Shown one piece after another: positions 53,912 through 64,000 of a DNA stretch of 64,000 bases. The notes beneath the pieces are model-generated. The model was not told the DNA's origin. It worked only from the letters and a program-made list of their open reading frames with translations, and did no database searches. The DNA is taken from contig JAMPIT010000059.1 of the NCBI GenBank assembly GCA_026261815.1, positions 20,632,001 to 20,696,000 on the forward strand. Direction: 5' to 3'. Numbering within the stretch: position 1 is the first letter of the stretch; each line of letters opens with the position of its first letter. The translations under genes and the position numbers were made by a program. Source of the DNA: Monarcha castaneiventris obscurior (taxonomy: Eukaryota > Chordata > Aves > Passeriformes > Monarchidae).

Positions 53912-53957
53912 TCTCCTTTTATTTCTTCAGGACAAAGGTTTCATATCACAAAAGTAT
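53912..53957 (+). repeat. Direct repeat copy 2, acceptor-like (46 bp)
   Basis: TCTCCTTTTATTTCTTCAGG followed by ACAAAGGTTTCATATCACAA and AAGTAT, 1,830 bp downstream of copy 1. The flanks are not similar. Confidence 0.85.
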
Positions 53958-55983
53958 TTGCAATTTATTTTTCCCCTCTGCCCACTTACCTGAAAGATCT
54001 GGCCCTTTGATTATTGCCCAGTGATGAAAAATATTCTGGAATTGGAATAAAGGTATGCCATTTTTCTGGTACTTAATTCTGGAGATTCCGTTTTCTTAAT
54101 TTTAGGTCAGAAGATCCTTTAACACCCACAGAAGTGGAGATGTGGTTTTCTGTAAAATGTAGAGCGCAATGATTTCAATGGCATCTGTATAAAACAAAAT
54201 TTATAATGTGTTCATCCACACATGCCTGTGATATATATTCATGTTTTTCCCTGTGTCATAGATCAAAAAATAGTAAAAAAAAAAAAGATAAATTTTACTC
54301 GCCATTGATGTTATTTAGAACGAGAACAACCTCCAGACAGTAAGTGATCCCATCCCAGTGTGAATTTCTTACAGTACCTGCTGTTTATTGCTCTAACCTT
54401 CTTACTTCCTACCATATTGGACAATATGTCTGTGACCTAACTTCAGGGCTTCCAAGCTGCAAATGAGCTTGCCGGATACCAGACCACATCTTAGTTGTTC
54501 TAGAACATCTGAAGTGGCATTAAAAAAGGTCAGATTGAAACCCCTACTTTGCAACCCAACACGAGGGGAAAATAACTGCATAGTTCCTCCTTTCATTTAC
54601 ATCACAGTGTAGGGCTTGTTCTGGTTATGTGGTACTGTGAGTTCCTGCTGACCTGTGAAGTATCATCCTGCAAAGAAGACAAGTTGTAACTCTAGAGAAA
54701 TGATACCTGAGAAAGTGCAAAGTTAACATCACACATGGTGACTGTAAGTACAGTCCACAGAAGTGTGCTACTGTAAATGGATTGAATGTCTGAGTAGGTA
54801 TTATCAAGTATCAACATATGGAAGTGAAAAAGGAATTCTACCATGAGTATAACAGACAGAAAACCGGGACCAGCTAGTTTAGAGGGAAGACATTTTCCTT
54901 CTTCAGGTCTCTGAACATCTTTGAAAATTTTTTGATCTTAAAAAGTTGGCTCTAAGATTGATCATAAAGGTAGGTTAGTGCATAGTGTAGAGGTTCTTGC
55001 ATTTCTTTTCTGGACTGCTCCCTGTTGGTGATTCACAAACCAACCATAAGCAAATAACTATATTTCAGGCCAAAAATGTGTTCTGTGTTACTTTTCATTT
55101 TTGCTACCAGCTGAACTAGAAACTTGTAATAGCTTTTTGCCCATTGGCAATAGCTTTGACGCTAGCAAAAAAGAAAAATATTTACAAGAGTTATCAGTAA
55201 AGAAATGAAAGAGAAATGCCTATCAATGTAGTCCACATAAACAAATTAACTGCTCCAACTTTAGAAATGTAAGAAATGCAAATTATTCCAATATATCTTC
55301 TTTGGGTTTAATTAGTTTATGACTTCTCAGAAAATTTATAGTAGCTAAACTGCTGATATAAGCAGAACTGAAAACTGAAACACGCCTTAAGATATAAACA
55401 GGATTTTACTTTTTTTTTTTATTTCCATTTCTCTTGTCTCTGCTTTTAATGCATAATGGGTCAAAGGAATTCTCAAATTATGAATAATAAATAAGCATCT
55501 TCCAATGTGCTTCAGTAGTCACCTTCCATGGTGTTACCATTGTACTTCTGCTTCCTTGATTTTCCTATGCCCTCCTTTCTTTTCTTAATTCAGAAGCTCA
55601 ATGTAAAAAGGCAGAGATGATGGAAAAAAAGACTGTGATACACTGTACAGTCTGGCTTAGTAAATTACCACATCTTTAGAGTGTGAAAAGTTGCTGCATT
55701 AGAGCCATGCAGCATTTCCCGTGGGTAACCTCAAACTCACTTGAGATGAATCTTACATTCTAGTTGACATATTTGCAAAGAACAGCCCAAATAGGAGTAA
55801 GTTTAGATCATTAGAAAGTTTAGATCATTAAATGGGGCAATGTACAACACAAGGAATCAGATAAATATTTCTTTCCCTATGTGGAAGTTGTTAATTTCCC
55901 TTAGCACTCAGTTGTTTAATCTCCAGTGAGTCCTGGTTCTTATCATACTCCTCTGGGGTGAAGTTTACCATTTAAATCTATTG

Positions 55984-56039
55984 AGATAAAAAGGTCTTTC
56001 CTTCCAGGCCTAGATAAAAAGGTCTTTCCTTCCAGGCCT
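55984..56039 (+). repeat. Perfect tandem duplication, 28 bp x 2
   Basis: The 28-bp unit AGATAAAAAGGTCTTTCCTT...CCAGGCCT is present twice without a difference, followed by AGA of a third. The identity suggests a recent slippage or duplication, possibly polymorphic. Confidence 0.92.
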
Positions 56040-57080
56040 AGAACAATGAGATCTGCAGTTCTCATCATCCTACTGCTATTGCTGCTATCCTATATGCTTG
56101 TCTTCTGTAACTATTTGGTGTATCTGTGTTCAGATATCGAAGAAATTTCTCAATACATAACACCCTGGCTCACTTTCAAACTACTACTGTTGATATAACT
56201 TTTCTTTCCCTTTAAATAAACTCTTTTCTAGGTCATCAGTGTCTGCCTCTATACTTGGCTTCCTGTAGCTTTTACAGATTGGGAGATTTATTTGTTCTGT
56301 GCAAAGCTTTTAAAAGTTGCTGTCTTTCTAGCTCTTCTCACAGCATGTTCCTATAATGGTGTTTGATAAGGAACAAAACCAATTAAAATTTGAAAGCTCA
56401 GAACACCAGAATAGTTGTCAGGATGCAATCAATATTGCAGTTTGGCTGAACTTTTTTCTATCCATTCATTTTTTTGGTATACCTTTACATATGATTGTCC
56501 TCAGAAACAGAGCTCTGACTAGAACATCAGAGATGTAATTTCTATATTATGGCAATATGTTTAGCTTTGATCCTCTGCTATCCTTGATTCTCAAGGATCT
56601 TTGGAAAATCGGGCACAGTATCCTTTTTTGAAAATAATGTTAGATATCTTGTTTGCAAAATATTTTAAGAAATTTAATGAGAAAAAGATAGTATGTGAGA
56701 GTTCAGATGCTTTCCAGTATTTTATTTATAAGTGAGCACAATGCACTAAGTTACCATATCTAAATCTGTGATAGACTTTTGGTGACAATTAACACCTCTG
56801 ACAACATTGGGAACAGATTTCCAAGCCAGTGTCTGAAAGTTCATACTTATTATTTGCATTAAAATTTGTGAAATTTCATTGACTGGAAAGCTTTACACTG
56901 CTTCTTTGAGAGTGCTTATCACTGGGTATGTTATTACAGAAACTCCTGGGTGTGTCGTGTAACATCTGTTTCTACAGAAATCTACTTACTAATCAAGAGA
57001 ATACAAACAACACAATTCCACCAGGGCAATTCTTTGAAATTAAAAATTTTGTACTGGCTCCCTCTTTTCCTTTAATTGTG

Positions 57081-57126
57081 TCTTGTACTAATATTTCGTT
57101 GTATCTTGTACTAATATTTAGTTGTA
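57081..57126 (+). repeat. Tandem duplication, 23 bp x 2
   Basis: TCTTGTACTAATATTTCGTT plus GTA, repeated with a single C to A change. Confidence 0.9.
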
Positions 57127-58427
57127 TATTTTAACAGTACAAGAAAAACCACTTCATATTGAATGAACAAATACAACATTGATAGAAAAAAATCTCTATT
57201 TTCTTCAAATTCTATTTATTTTGTGCAGTATAAAAATATCAGTTCCTTGTTTGGCAAAACCTTCCTCCCGTAGAAACATGGTTTAATTATAGTTTTTTTC
57301 ACATTTTTTCACTGTAACATCAACTTGTAAAATTTGCCCATTTCTAAATTTTTTCTCTTATTTTTCTCGTAGCTTTAATTTCTTTTTCCTCACAATTTTT
57401 CCCCCATCTGTCCACAGTTACCCTCATAGCATACATTCTCACATCTCAGTGTTCTTTCCTTTACATCTTTGCCAATCTGTGCTAAAATTCTCTTATTACT
57501 CCATAATTTCTGATCATGAATCCTCAGTTTTTCTTCATTATAATCAGTCTCTGATGTCAGCAAGCATTTTCATCACTGCCTCTGGAGCTGCGCAGTGGTA
57601 CTGGATAATTCACTCTTTTTTAAATTTATGTCATAGGCAACATGCACAGCACTTGGCCTTGTACCTCCTCCCAACTCTTTGTAGAACCCAATGGAACCCA
57701 GGTTTCATTATCATGGGGTTTTTTTCTCTTTTGAATTTACAAAAAACGTGAAAGTTGTATTGCAGCTCAGGAGCATACTGTTATCATATTGCAAAAGGAA
57801 TTTACATGCCACAGTGTGTCATGATGAGTGCTTGAGGCTATTTAGGGATGCTTAAGCATATGCAGACTTTTTGGAATAATGTTGCGGCAGGAAACAAACC
57901 TGGTTCATTCTTGTCCGTACTGCCCGAGAAGGGTCACTGGTGTATGTTAGTAACAGTGACTGTGCTTGGGTGTTATGTAAGAGTCCTAGTTGGCCTAGAA
58001 AAACAAAATACTTCTGTATGAAGCCATAGAATATTTTGGGGGAAGGATGTATGTGTAGCAAGTAACTTTGTAAAGTATGTTATATCATAGACATTTTACA
58101 ACCTTTATGGAAATATAATTTCCACAACATGGTGTTCTTATGTTCTGTCACAATTTTTCAGACTAAAGAATTATCTGTTAACCTCATTCTGGTTCCATTA
58201 AGGTTCTATAAATTGAGTGAATATAAAGAACATAATAAGTAACTGGTGTCATCAGTCATCAAAACATAAACTTGTCGAAGTAAACTTGACATAAACAAGT
58301 AGAAGCAGGACTCCAAGGCGTACAGCAAACAAATGAATAAATTTCTTCTGTTGAACCCACTCCAACTGAAAAGAACAGCACTTAGTGGGTTTATGACAAA
58401 TGCACCATGCTGGATATTTCCAAAATT

Positions 58428-58466
58428 GGGGGGCGGGAGGGGGGGAGTGTGGAGGTGTGTGGAGGG
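58428..58466 (+). other. G-run cluster, predicted G-quadruplex motif
   Basis: Runs of 6, 3 and 7 G separated by single bases, then GGAGG...GGAGGGG. The first 18 bases alone can supply four G3 runs with one-base loops, which fits a compact quadruplex. The motif is on the coding strand, so it would also be in the pre-mRNA. Confidence 0.7.
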
Positions 58467-60125
58467 GTCTTATGGGTGTTGCTCTTGTGAGGAAGTAAAG
58501 CTGAAGATGCTTAGTTCTTGGCTTAGAAGAAAGAGTACCACATCCAGCTCATATATGTATTTCTTGTGTGAAACCTTTACCAAATATCTTGTGATATTAT
58601 GCTAATGTGGGATGATATTACCAGTTTTTCTAAATATCACTGTCAGATGATATGCAAAACAAAATGTTGAGAAAAGTGGGTTAAAATTAATGTTTTAAAA
58701 TTTTGCAAGGGCTTGATAGAAAGCATGAAGAGTAGTCACCTGAAATAGATCTTGAATCCAGTTCAAACAGAAACTTAACTCTTTTGCTCAAATGTGTGTG
58801 CATCAGTCCAATGGGCTAATACATGTCACACTGGCTATATTGTTGCACTAGATTTTCAGAGTCACATGGATTTCATTTTTCCATAGATTATGATAAAGAC
58901 ATTTGATACTATAGCTACAATGATAAGGAAAAATAAGAAAATTTCTTGTTTGTTTGTTTGTTTGCAATAGAAAGAGAAACCTGGCAGATGTATTTTGTAC
59001 TTACTACCCTTCTGTTGTTTGCTAAAAAATTCCAATCTCATAACCCCACAATTTGGAAACCATGTGACAAGCAATACAAGAAGAAAGCTCTTTTTCTAAT
59101 GTCTCTTTCCATTTATCAGTCCCCATCTCTCTCTCTCCTTAACTCCTTGTGTCTCAAATTCTCACTGTCTCCAATTTCTTTTTTGATTTATCTTGGACTT
59201 TTATTCAGGGGCTAATACTTTTATAGTGGTGGCAACAGACTGAAAATAAACTTTACACCTATGAATATAGTCTATAACTATATATTGTTGTAGCATTTCT
59301 TCCCCTGCATTCTCTTCATGCCCCTTAATTTCTTGGTATTAAAGGGATATGGGTGGCAACTTCCTCCCCTCCTTAATGCCTATAAATGCTCTTGCAATGT
59401 GTGATTAATATGCAGTAGATTTTCGTTGTCTGTAAATTATGCCAGATAGACCCGTAGGGAACAGAAGGGTGACAAAGTCTTAGGTTACTATCTCCCCTTT
59501 TCATACTTCTCTTTGAACTCTACTAGTTTAGAACAAGAAATACCCACTCTTTTCCCTTCCTTTGCCTTCCCTCTTCCTCCAGATCTCTCCATAGCATGTG
59601 ACTTTGGTCACTGTCCTTTCAGATGTTTTCTGAAAGCTCACTTAAACTTTAAAACCTTTTGCAAACACTGAAAGATTAAAGTCTTCTTTTAGATTTACTA
59701 CAGAAATTCTAATATTCTTCTGAGAATCAAGATTTTGTGTTGTGCAAAAATTTCACAACAAATATCCTTGTAATTCCAGGTATTCAAATTGGCAAGGGTC
59801 CATATGCAACCAACAGCATAGCATGGGATGAAAACACTTGCAAACTGGGCCCAAAATGTTTGTCAAAGTTCATTTAGATTCCAATAAAAATACAAGAGTT
59901 TTAAATGATCTTATTTACATAATGTTAGTTACTTTCCACCACCTCCTCTTTTTCCTCTATTGACCAGAAATGCTTCCTGAAAAATTTTAATTCTAGATTG
60001 TGCATTTTCACAGATTAGGACTGTCTAGTTTTAAGATGCCCCATGCTTCCATTTGATGGGAAACATGAAGTAAATGACTTTTTTTTCTTTTGTTACTTCA
60101 CTGAAAGTCTGTTCTGGTTTTGTAG

Positions 60126-60377
60126 ATAATACAGCCAGTATCCTGACAAGACGAAGGAGATACAGTCGAACCACTCAAGATATCTATTACCTCCCAGTTT
60201 TGATTTCTGATGGAGGAGTGCCCCCTCTCAGCAGCAGCAGTACCCTCACCATCCGGGTTTGTGCCTGTGAGAGAGATGGACGAGTGAGAACTTGCCATGC
60301 TGAAGCTTTCCTCTCCTCTGCTGGCTTGAGCACAGGAGCTTTAATCGCCATCCTGCTCTGCGTTGTCATTCTTCTTG
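60126..60377 (+). CDS. CDH18: CDH18 coding exon, end of EC5 and first part of the transmembrane helix (252 bp)
   Basis: The exon is 252 bp, preceded by GTCTGTTCTGGTTTTGTAG and followed by GTAAGC after a lone G of an Ala codon. It begins [20 protein letters not shown], runs through [20 protein letters not shown] and [16 protein letters not shown], then enters the membrane with [17 protein letters not shown]. The VCAC and RTC cysteines are the conserved EC5 disulphide cysteines of classical cadherins. Splicing to the last exon splits the transmembrane helix, as usual in the family. An upstream ATG at 60074 is intronic and is not a start. Retaining the following intron would add 18 codons and a stop (60431-60433). 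Confidence 0.97.
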
Positions 60378-61592
60378 GTAAGCCATTTGCAATATTAAGT
60401 GATGCCATCCCTCCAATCCCTCTTGGAATTTGACAGGGCACAAGGTTTTAATATGGTATGCTTTTGAACCAGTGGTTGCCTGGGAGTAGAAGGCAATTAG
60501 AAGCACATAGCTGTGATTGGAGGGGAAAGGTTTAGCTAAAATTAATAGGGGAAAAATGCTTTTAAAGTACATTCATGAATATCTGAAATCCAGTAGAATT
60601 TTTTTTCAGAGGTTATCAAGTAATTAGCACTGCAGATCTTTTTTTCTGTAATTTGGAAAGATTTCAAAAAGCGACTGACTCTAATTCCATGTCTTGAACA
60701 GTGTGAAAAATGATAGAAAATAGATGAGCAAAGCTTTTTAAAATGCATTATGCTGTAAGAAGCACCATTAGCACTCTACAAAAGCCATTTCTTAATTACC
60801 TTTGTGGAATAAACTGATAGAAATGCACAACATAATCCACTGGGGCAAGGGACATAGGAGAATATAAGCAGATTCATAAGATTAATGTCATTGCAAGTGC
60901 ATTTCCTCTTGACTCTTTTTAGGTTTTTTATTTTCCCAGGCCAATTTGAATGTTACCCATTAGTTAATATTGTGGTTGGTTTTGGTTTTGGGTTTTTTTT
61001 CCTGTCAGAGGCACAACTTGCTCCATACATGACTCTGTGCTATTTATGTGACTTTCTGCATTCTTCTAGAGTGCCAAGAAATAGAAGTAATTGCAGTGTG
61101 ATGGACAGGATATTTTGAGGATTTTTTTCCCAAAGACTACATTTTCTAAGAATTACTTTCCTTACAGCTTACTTCAGTAATTTCTTGTCAGAAGGCTGGT
61201 TTAAATTATATAGTTATACATTTAGCTTGCAATTTTGTATTTTATTACACAAAATTGAATATTCATAAGAAAAAAATAAACCTTTTACATATTAATTCAA
61301 TTTGTATGCTAAACATTGGTTTTAATGAAACACTGAAAGCCCTGGACTATGCTTCTGAAAAATGCCAACTCCAGTTACTCATTTCTCATTTATCTGAAAG
61401 AATGTTATCTACATTTATCTCCTTTATGAGATCCCTAAAAAACTAAGTAGCAAATGATTCCAAATATCAGTACTGAAAATACCAGCCTGAAAATATTACA
61501 CCTCTATATTTTTGACTTAGTGTCTGCTATTTCTGTAGCATATTCAGATGTAAACTTTAAACCTACTCTAATATCTGCAGTTTTCTCTTTAG
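60378..61592 (+). other. CDH18 last intron, 1.2 kb, interrupting the transmembrane helix
   Basis: Phase 1 intron, GTAAGC...CTCTTTAG. The frame stays open for 18 codons past the donor (stop at 60431-60433), and an AATAAA occurs at 60808-60813. It contains no transposon that I recognise. The first 139 bp of the open frame leading into the last exon (61454-61592) belong to this intron. Confidence 0.9.
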
Positions 61593-62083
61593 CAATTGTG
61601 GTCCTTTTCATCACCCTAAGACGTAGCAAGAAGGAGCCTTTGATCATTTCAGAAGAAGATGTCCGGGAAAATGTTGTGACATATGATGATGAGGGCGGTG
61701 GAGAGGAAGACACAGAAGCATTTGATATCACAGCACTGCGGAATCCTTCTGCTGCTGAAGAGCTAAAATACCGGAGGGATGTTCGTCCTGAAGTGAAGCC
61801 TCTATCCAGGCATCATCCCTCCTCAAGCCTTGACAGTATAGATGTTCAGGAGTTCATTAAACAAAGACTGGCAGAGGCTGATCTGGACCCCAGTGTGCCC
61901 CCGTATGACTCCCTGCAGACTTATGCCTATGAGGGTCATAGATCAGAAGCTGGGTCTATCAGCTCTCTGGATTCAGCAACGACACACTCTGACCAGGATT
62001 ATAATTACCTTGGAGACTGGGGACCTGAGTTCAAGAAGCTAGCTGAACTCTATGGGGAAATAGAATCAGAAAGAACAACTTAG
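61593..62083 (+). CDS. CDH18: CDH18 last coding exon, end of TM helix and catenin-binding cytoplasmic tail
   Basis: The acceptor TTTTCTCTTTAG sits directly before CA, which completes an Ala codon and gives [20 protein letters not shown]. The juxtamembrane, p120-binding portion contains [20 protein letters not shown] followed by [14 protein letters not shown]. The beta-catenin-binding portion contains [30 protein letters not shown], a serine-rich [17 protein letters not shown] and [19 protein letters not shown], with the final residues RTT and TAG at 62081-62083. Serines in the SISSLDS cluster are the type phosphorylated by CK2/GSK3 in other cadherins (family knowledge). The open frame extends upstream to an ATG at 61454, but that 139-bp stretch is intron: it lacks cadherin similarity and the helix continues only from 61593. 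Confidence 0.97.
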
Positions 62084-62311
62084 TTGTAATTCCCAGAACA
62101 GAGAAGTTCCTAAACAACTGGACAGATAATGACAGCAACGGTAACAAAAAAGTGAATACAGTACTTGGAACTGAGTAAGTGTATGCAGTTACTGTAGAAC
62201 AAGTGCCCTTTTCATATTTGAAACTGGGTTCTCCAATTGGAAGAAAGTCAAATTTTGAAAAATACAGAAAAAAGAATCTATTGTCCCTTATGTATTTTTT
62301 TTTAATTGTTC

Positions 62312-62317
62312 AATAAA
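62312..62317 (+). promoter_or_regulatory. Candidate polyadenylation signal 1 (AATAAA)
   Basis: Canonical hexamer 229 bp after the stop codon, preceded by a T-rich upstream tract (62293-62310). It would give a very short 3' UTR. The sequence alone does not say how often it is used. Confidence 0.45.
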
Positions 62318-62607
62318 GTCCCTGGTACCTTATCTGCAACAATACCTAAAGTAAAGGCAAGCAGCAACATTTTTATTGCAATATGTGTAACATCTCCAAG
62401 CTACTAGTAAGTTTATGGTCATGTCTGTTTAAGAAGAGAGCTAACAGAGGATCAAATCTCTTGCAGGTGGTTGTGATGTTGCATTTCTAGCTGTGCTCTA
62501 GGCCTTGTGATCCCAACGTGAGGTAGCCAACGGGGTTTACTATCAGTGTGAGAAGTGCTACCAGTCTGTTTCCTTTACAGAGGCGATAAGCCACACCTGT
62601 CCTCTTA

Positions 62608-62613
62608 AATAAA
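62608..62613 (+). promoter_or_regulatory. Candidate polyadenylation signal 2 (AATAAA)
   Basis: Hexamer within TTAAATAAATGG, followed within 30 bases by a TTTGATGATTT stretch. It is a possible alternative cleavage site. Confidence 0.35.
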
Positions 62614-62918
62614 TGGTCCTTTGATGATTTAATCTTATTGATTTAGCAGGTTGCCTTGAGAAGCTGTCATTTCATTATGTCTTTCATAATCGTGTCATCC
62701 ATAACCAGCTAACAGATGGAGGGCATCATTATCTGTAGCTCAAACACAGCTCTAGCCCTTAACCCCAGATCTGCTCTGTTTCTGCGTGCTAGAGGAACTG
62801 TGTTGTTTCCAGTGTTGTGCTTATTCTTTTTATCTTTTCAAAGGAACATCATTCATTTAAATGGAATAGGCCCAAAGTACTCTTTATGAAACAAAGCAGA
62901 TGAAGCATAGGCTTTTTC

Positions 62919-62924
62919 AATAAA
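62919..62924 (+). promoter_or_regulatory. Candidate polyadenylation signal 3 (AATAAA), last in window
   Basis: Hexamer in TTTTTCAATAAAAAC. A GTTGTTTGGTTCACTGTG tract from 62955 resembles a GU-rich downstream element, making this the best-supported distal 3' end within the window. Confidence 0.45.
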
Positions 62925-62945
62925 AACAACAATGGCAGCACCATT

Positions 62946-64000
62946 AAACTATGCAGTTGTTTGGTTCACTGTGCTTCACTTATGTTAAGAGCTGAAGCTT
63001 TTTAAATCTGTTGCTGGTCTGAGTCCAGAAGCTACAACAGTCTGTTTAAAACACAGTGTTCTTATTCATAATGTTTCTCTATTTCTGTGTGTGACTAAAA
63101 GCAAAATAGAGCTGCTGGTAAGACACTGGGATAGCGAAAATTGAAACAAAGAAAATAAGATGATGATGCATTTTTCTTTTAAGTTCAATCTATTGATATT
63201 TATTTCTCTTAGAGTAATTGCCACCTAAGCAGAACAAGATAGTTTTTCCCTATTTCAAGCATCATGGAAACAGGAACATTTTAAGTCAGGGGAGGAAATA
63301 TACTCCTCCGCTGTATATATTATACATATATATATGTATAAATATTTCTGGGGTTCCTGTGGATTAAGTCAATTGATTTCTTACGTTAGTAACTTTATAG
63401 CATTACAGAACTGATAGTTCTCCTCAACAATGCAGACTGCTTAACATCTAATCCAGCAATTTTTCTTCTTTTTTTAGCATTGCAGCTGTAGAACTGCTAA
63501 ATAGTTCTGCTTAACATAGCAGCCTGCTTATCACCTCATCTAGCAGAATCCGATTTTTCCTTTGCTTTGTTTGAAACTTTAACCTTTTCTTTGTCTTTCT
63601 GGTGATAATACTGTGAGAGGACCAGGAACTCATCCCATGAAAGATTATATATAATGCTCACGATCGCTATTAACAGTCCTCTGCTTCGAACTGTAACTCC
63701 ACTTAGAGAAATGGACTTCTTCCAGTATGAATTAGATACGAAAACTGTCAGAGTAGAAGCTGTGTACTTTTTTTTTTACTGTCTGGTCTGGTGTGCAGAG
63801 TGATACGGATTTGAATGCTGCATTAGATTCCTCCCTCTGCATTTTAGCTGCCACTTACATTCAGCTTAGTAAAGAAGGGTCTATATTTATTGGTGATCTA
63901 CTGTGAGCCACACAGGTGAACTAGATAATTAAGCCTTCTTTTCTTTACTCTATGGTTGGGTAGCTCCTAAACATGACTGAAATTTCTGATCAGTTTACTT
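62946..64000. other. Probable intergenic sequence downstream of CDH18
   Basis: AT-rich, with an alternating TA tract at about 63313-63350 and two loosely similar stretches (CTGCTTAACATCTAATCCAG at 63437 and CTGCTTATCACCTCATCTAG at 63524). No ORF, RNA gene or transposon is recognised. It could still be 3' UTR if a distal polyadenylation site outside the window is used. Confidence 0.55.

Larger units (their letters stand above)
49382..60125 (+). other. CDH18 intron, 10.7 kb
   Basis: Phase 1 intron, GTAAAT...TTTTGTAG. It contains a GC-rich block at 50530-50780, a 46-bp direct repeat pair (52082-52127 and 53912-53957), tandem duplications at 53609-53630, 55984-56039 and 57081-57126, and a G-run cluster at 58428-58466. 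I found no CR1 copy or exon. Most of the remainder is AT-rich with nothing recognised. Confidence 0.87.
836..62083 (+). other. CDH18: CDH18 gene, 3' part: eight coding exons encoding EC2 (end) through cytoplasmic tail
   Basis: Joining the eight exons listed separately gives an uninterrupted 575-residue reading frame ending in TAG. Cadherin-18 is a type II classical cadherin: a single-pass, calcium-dependent homophilic adhesion protein of the plasma membrane, mainly neural, linked to actin through p120, beta- and alpha-catenin. Seen in the sequence: calcium-binding linkers (DVNDNPP, DVDEPP, DVNDNPP), a hydrophobic transmembrane segment, and a tail with the [12 protein letters not shown] and [13 protein letters not shown] motifs of classical cadherins. 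Paralogue assignment rests on remembered human CDH18. EC2-EC3 text such as HYQLYVPESAQVGSAVGKIK and the C-terminus GEIESERTT differ from the CDH6, 7, 8, 10, 11, 12, 19 and 20 sequences I recall. If the protein is 790 residues as in human, this is about residues 216-790. The start codon and earlier exons are outside the window. Confidence 0.95.
62084..62945 (+). other. CDH18: CDH18 3' UTR (approximate end)
   Basis: Untranslated sequence follows the TAG. Its end is inferred, not seen: the last AATAAA in the window is at 62919-62924 and is followed after about 35 bases by a T/G-rich tract (62955-62990) that could be the downstream element. Earlier AATAAA hexamers at 62312 and 62608 could give shorter 3' ends. 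I recognise no repeat family inside it. A still more distal end, beyond 64000, cannot be excluded. Confidence 0.6.

Noticed and set aside
61454..61592. The open frame of the last exon extends upstream to an ATG at 61454, suggesting a 209-residue protein.
   Set aside because: The first 46 codons lack cadherin similarity, and a good acceptor (TTTTCTCTTTAG) at 61592 joins the frame of the previous exon exactly inside the transmembrane helix.
836..62083. Assignment to CDH7, CDH10, CDH12 or CDH20 instead of CDH18.
   Set aside because: The EC3 start, the [11 protein letters not shown] juxtamembrane text and the GEIESERTT terminus fit CDH18 and differ from the sequences I recall for these paralogues.
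1..64000. Searched by eye for CRISPR-like arrays, tRNA or rRNA genes and a second protein-coding gene.
   Set aside because: No regularly spaced repeats, no RNA gene I could recognise, and no ORF outside the cadherin exons with credible family similarity.

Overview
The window is an AT-rich vertebrate genomic segment, almost certainly from a bird. It carries several diverged copies of CR1 LINE retrotransposons, with the CR1-type 3' tails seen in bird genomes, and two endogenous-retrovirus LTR insertions that look like families common in bird genomes. All recognisable coding sequence belongs to one gene on the + strand: the 3' eight coding exons of a type II classical cadherin. I identify it as CDH18 (cadherin-18, formerly called cadherin-14). 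This rests on near-identity to the human protein as I remember it, particularly in EC2-EC3 and in the whole cytoplasmic tail, which ends in GEIESERTT.

Layout. Exons lie at 836-1003, 13094-13281, 17176-17429, 30660-30796, 43211-43332, 49264-49381, 60126-60377 and 61593-62083 (stop). Their sizes (168, 188, 254, 137, 122, 118, 252 and 491 bp of coding sequence) are the ones expected for type II cadherins. All introns obey GT-AG and every split codon joins in frame, giving 575 residues plus stop. These cover the end of EC2, EC3, EC4, EC5, the transmembrane helix and the catenin-binding cytoplasmic tail. The 5' part (signal peptide, prodomain, EC1 and most of EC2) lies upstream of the window. The 3' UTR follows from 62084, with three AATAAA signals up to about 62.9 kb, and the last kilobase looks intergenic.

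The large introns (1.2 to 13.2 kb) hold the rest. There are CR1 fragments at 5.7-6.2, 9.1-9.5, 10.3-10.5, 23.0-23.5, 34.1-35.2, 37.9-38.3 and 40.7 kb. A minus-strand ERV LTR at 4273-4956 has an intact 6-bp target duplication, and a second LTR lies at 47641-48227. There are also simple repeats. Two structures are not explained by these families: a pair of 162-bp inverted repeats about 98% identical and 956 bp apart (35466-35627 and 36584-36745), and a perfect 43-bp-arm hairpin with a 4-nt loop (47126-47215).

There is no operon, CRISPR array, toxin or prokaryotic-type system here, and I found no convincing new molecular system. The items most worth checking are the two inverted structures, possible intron-retention isoforms of the cadherin, and a duplicated acceptor-like motif in the intron before the penultimate exon.
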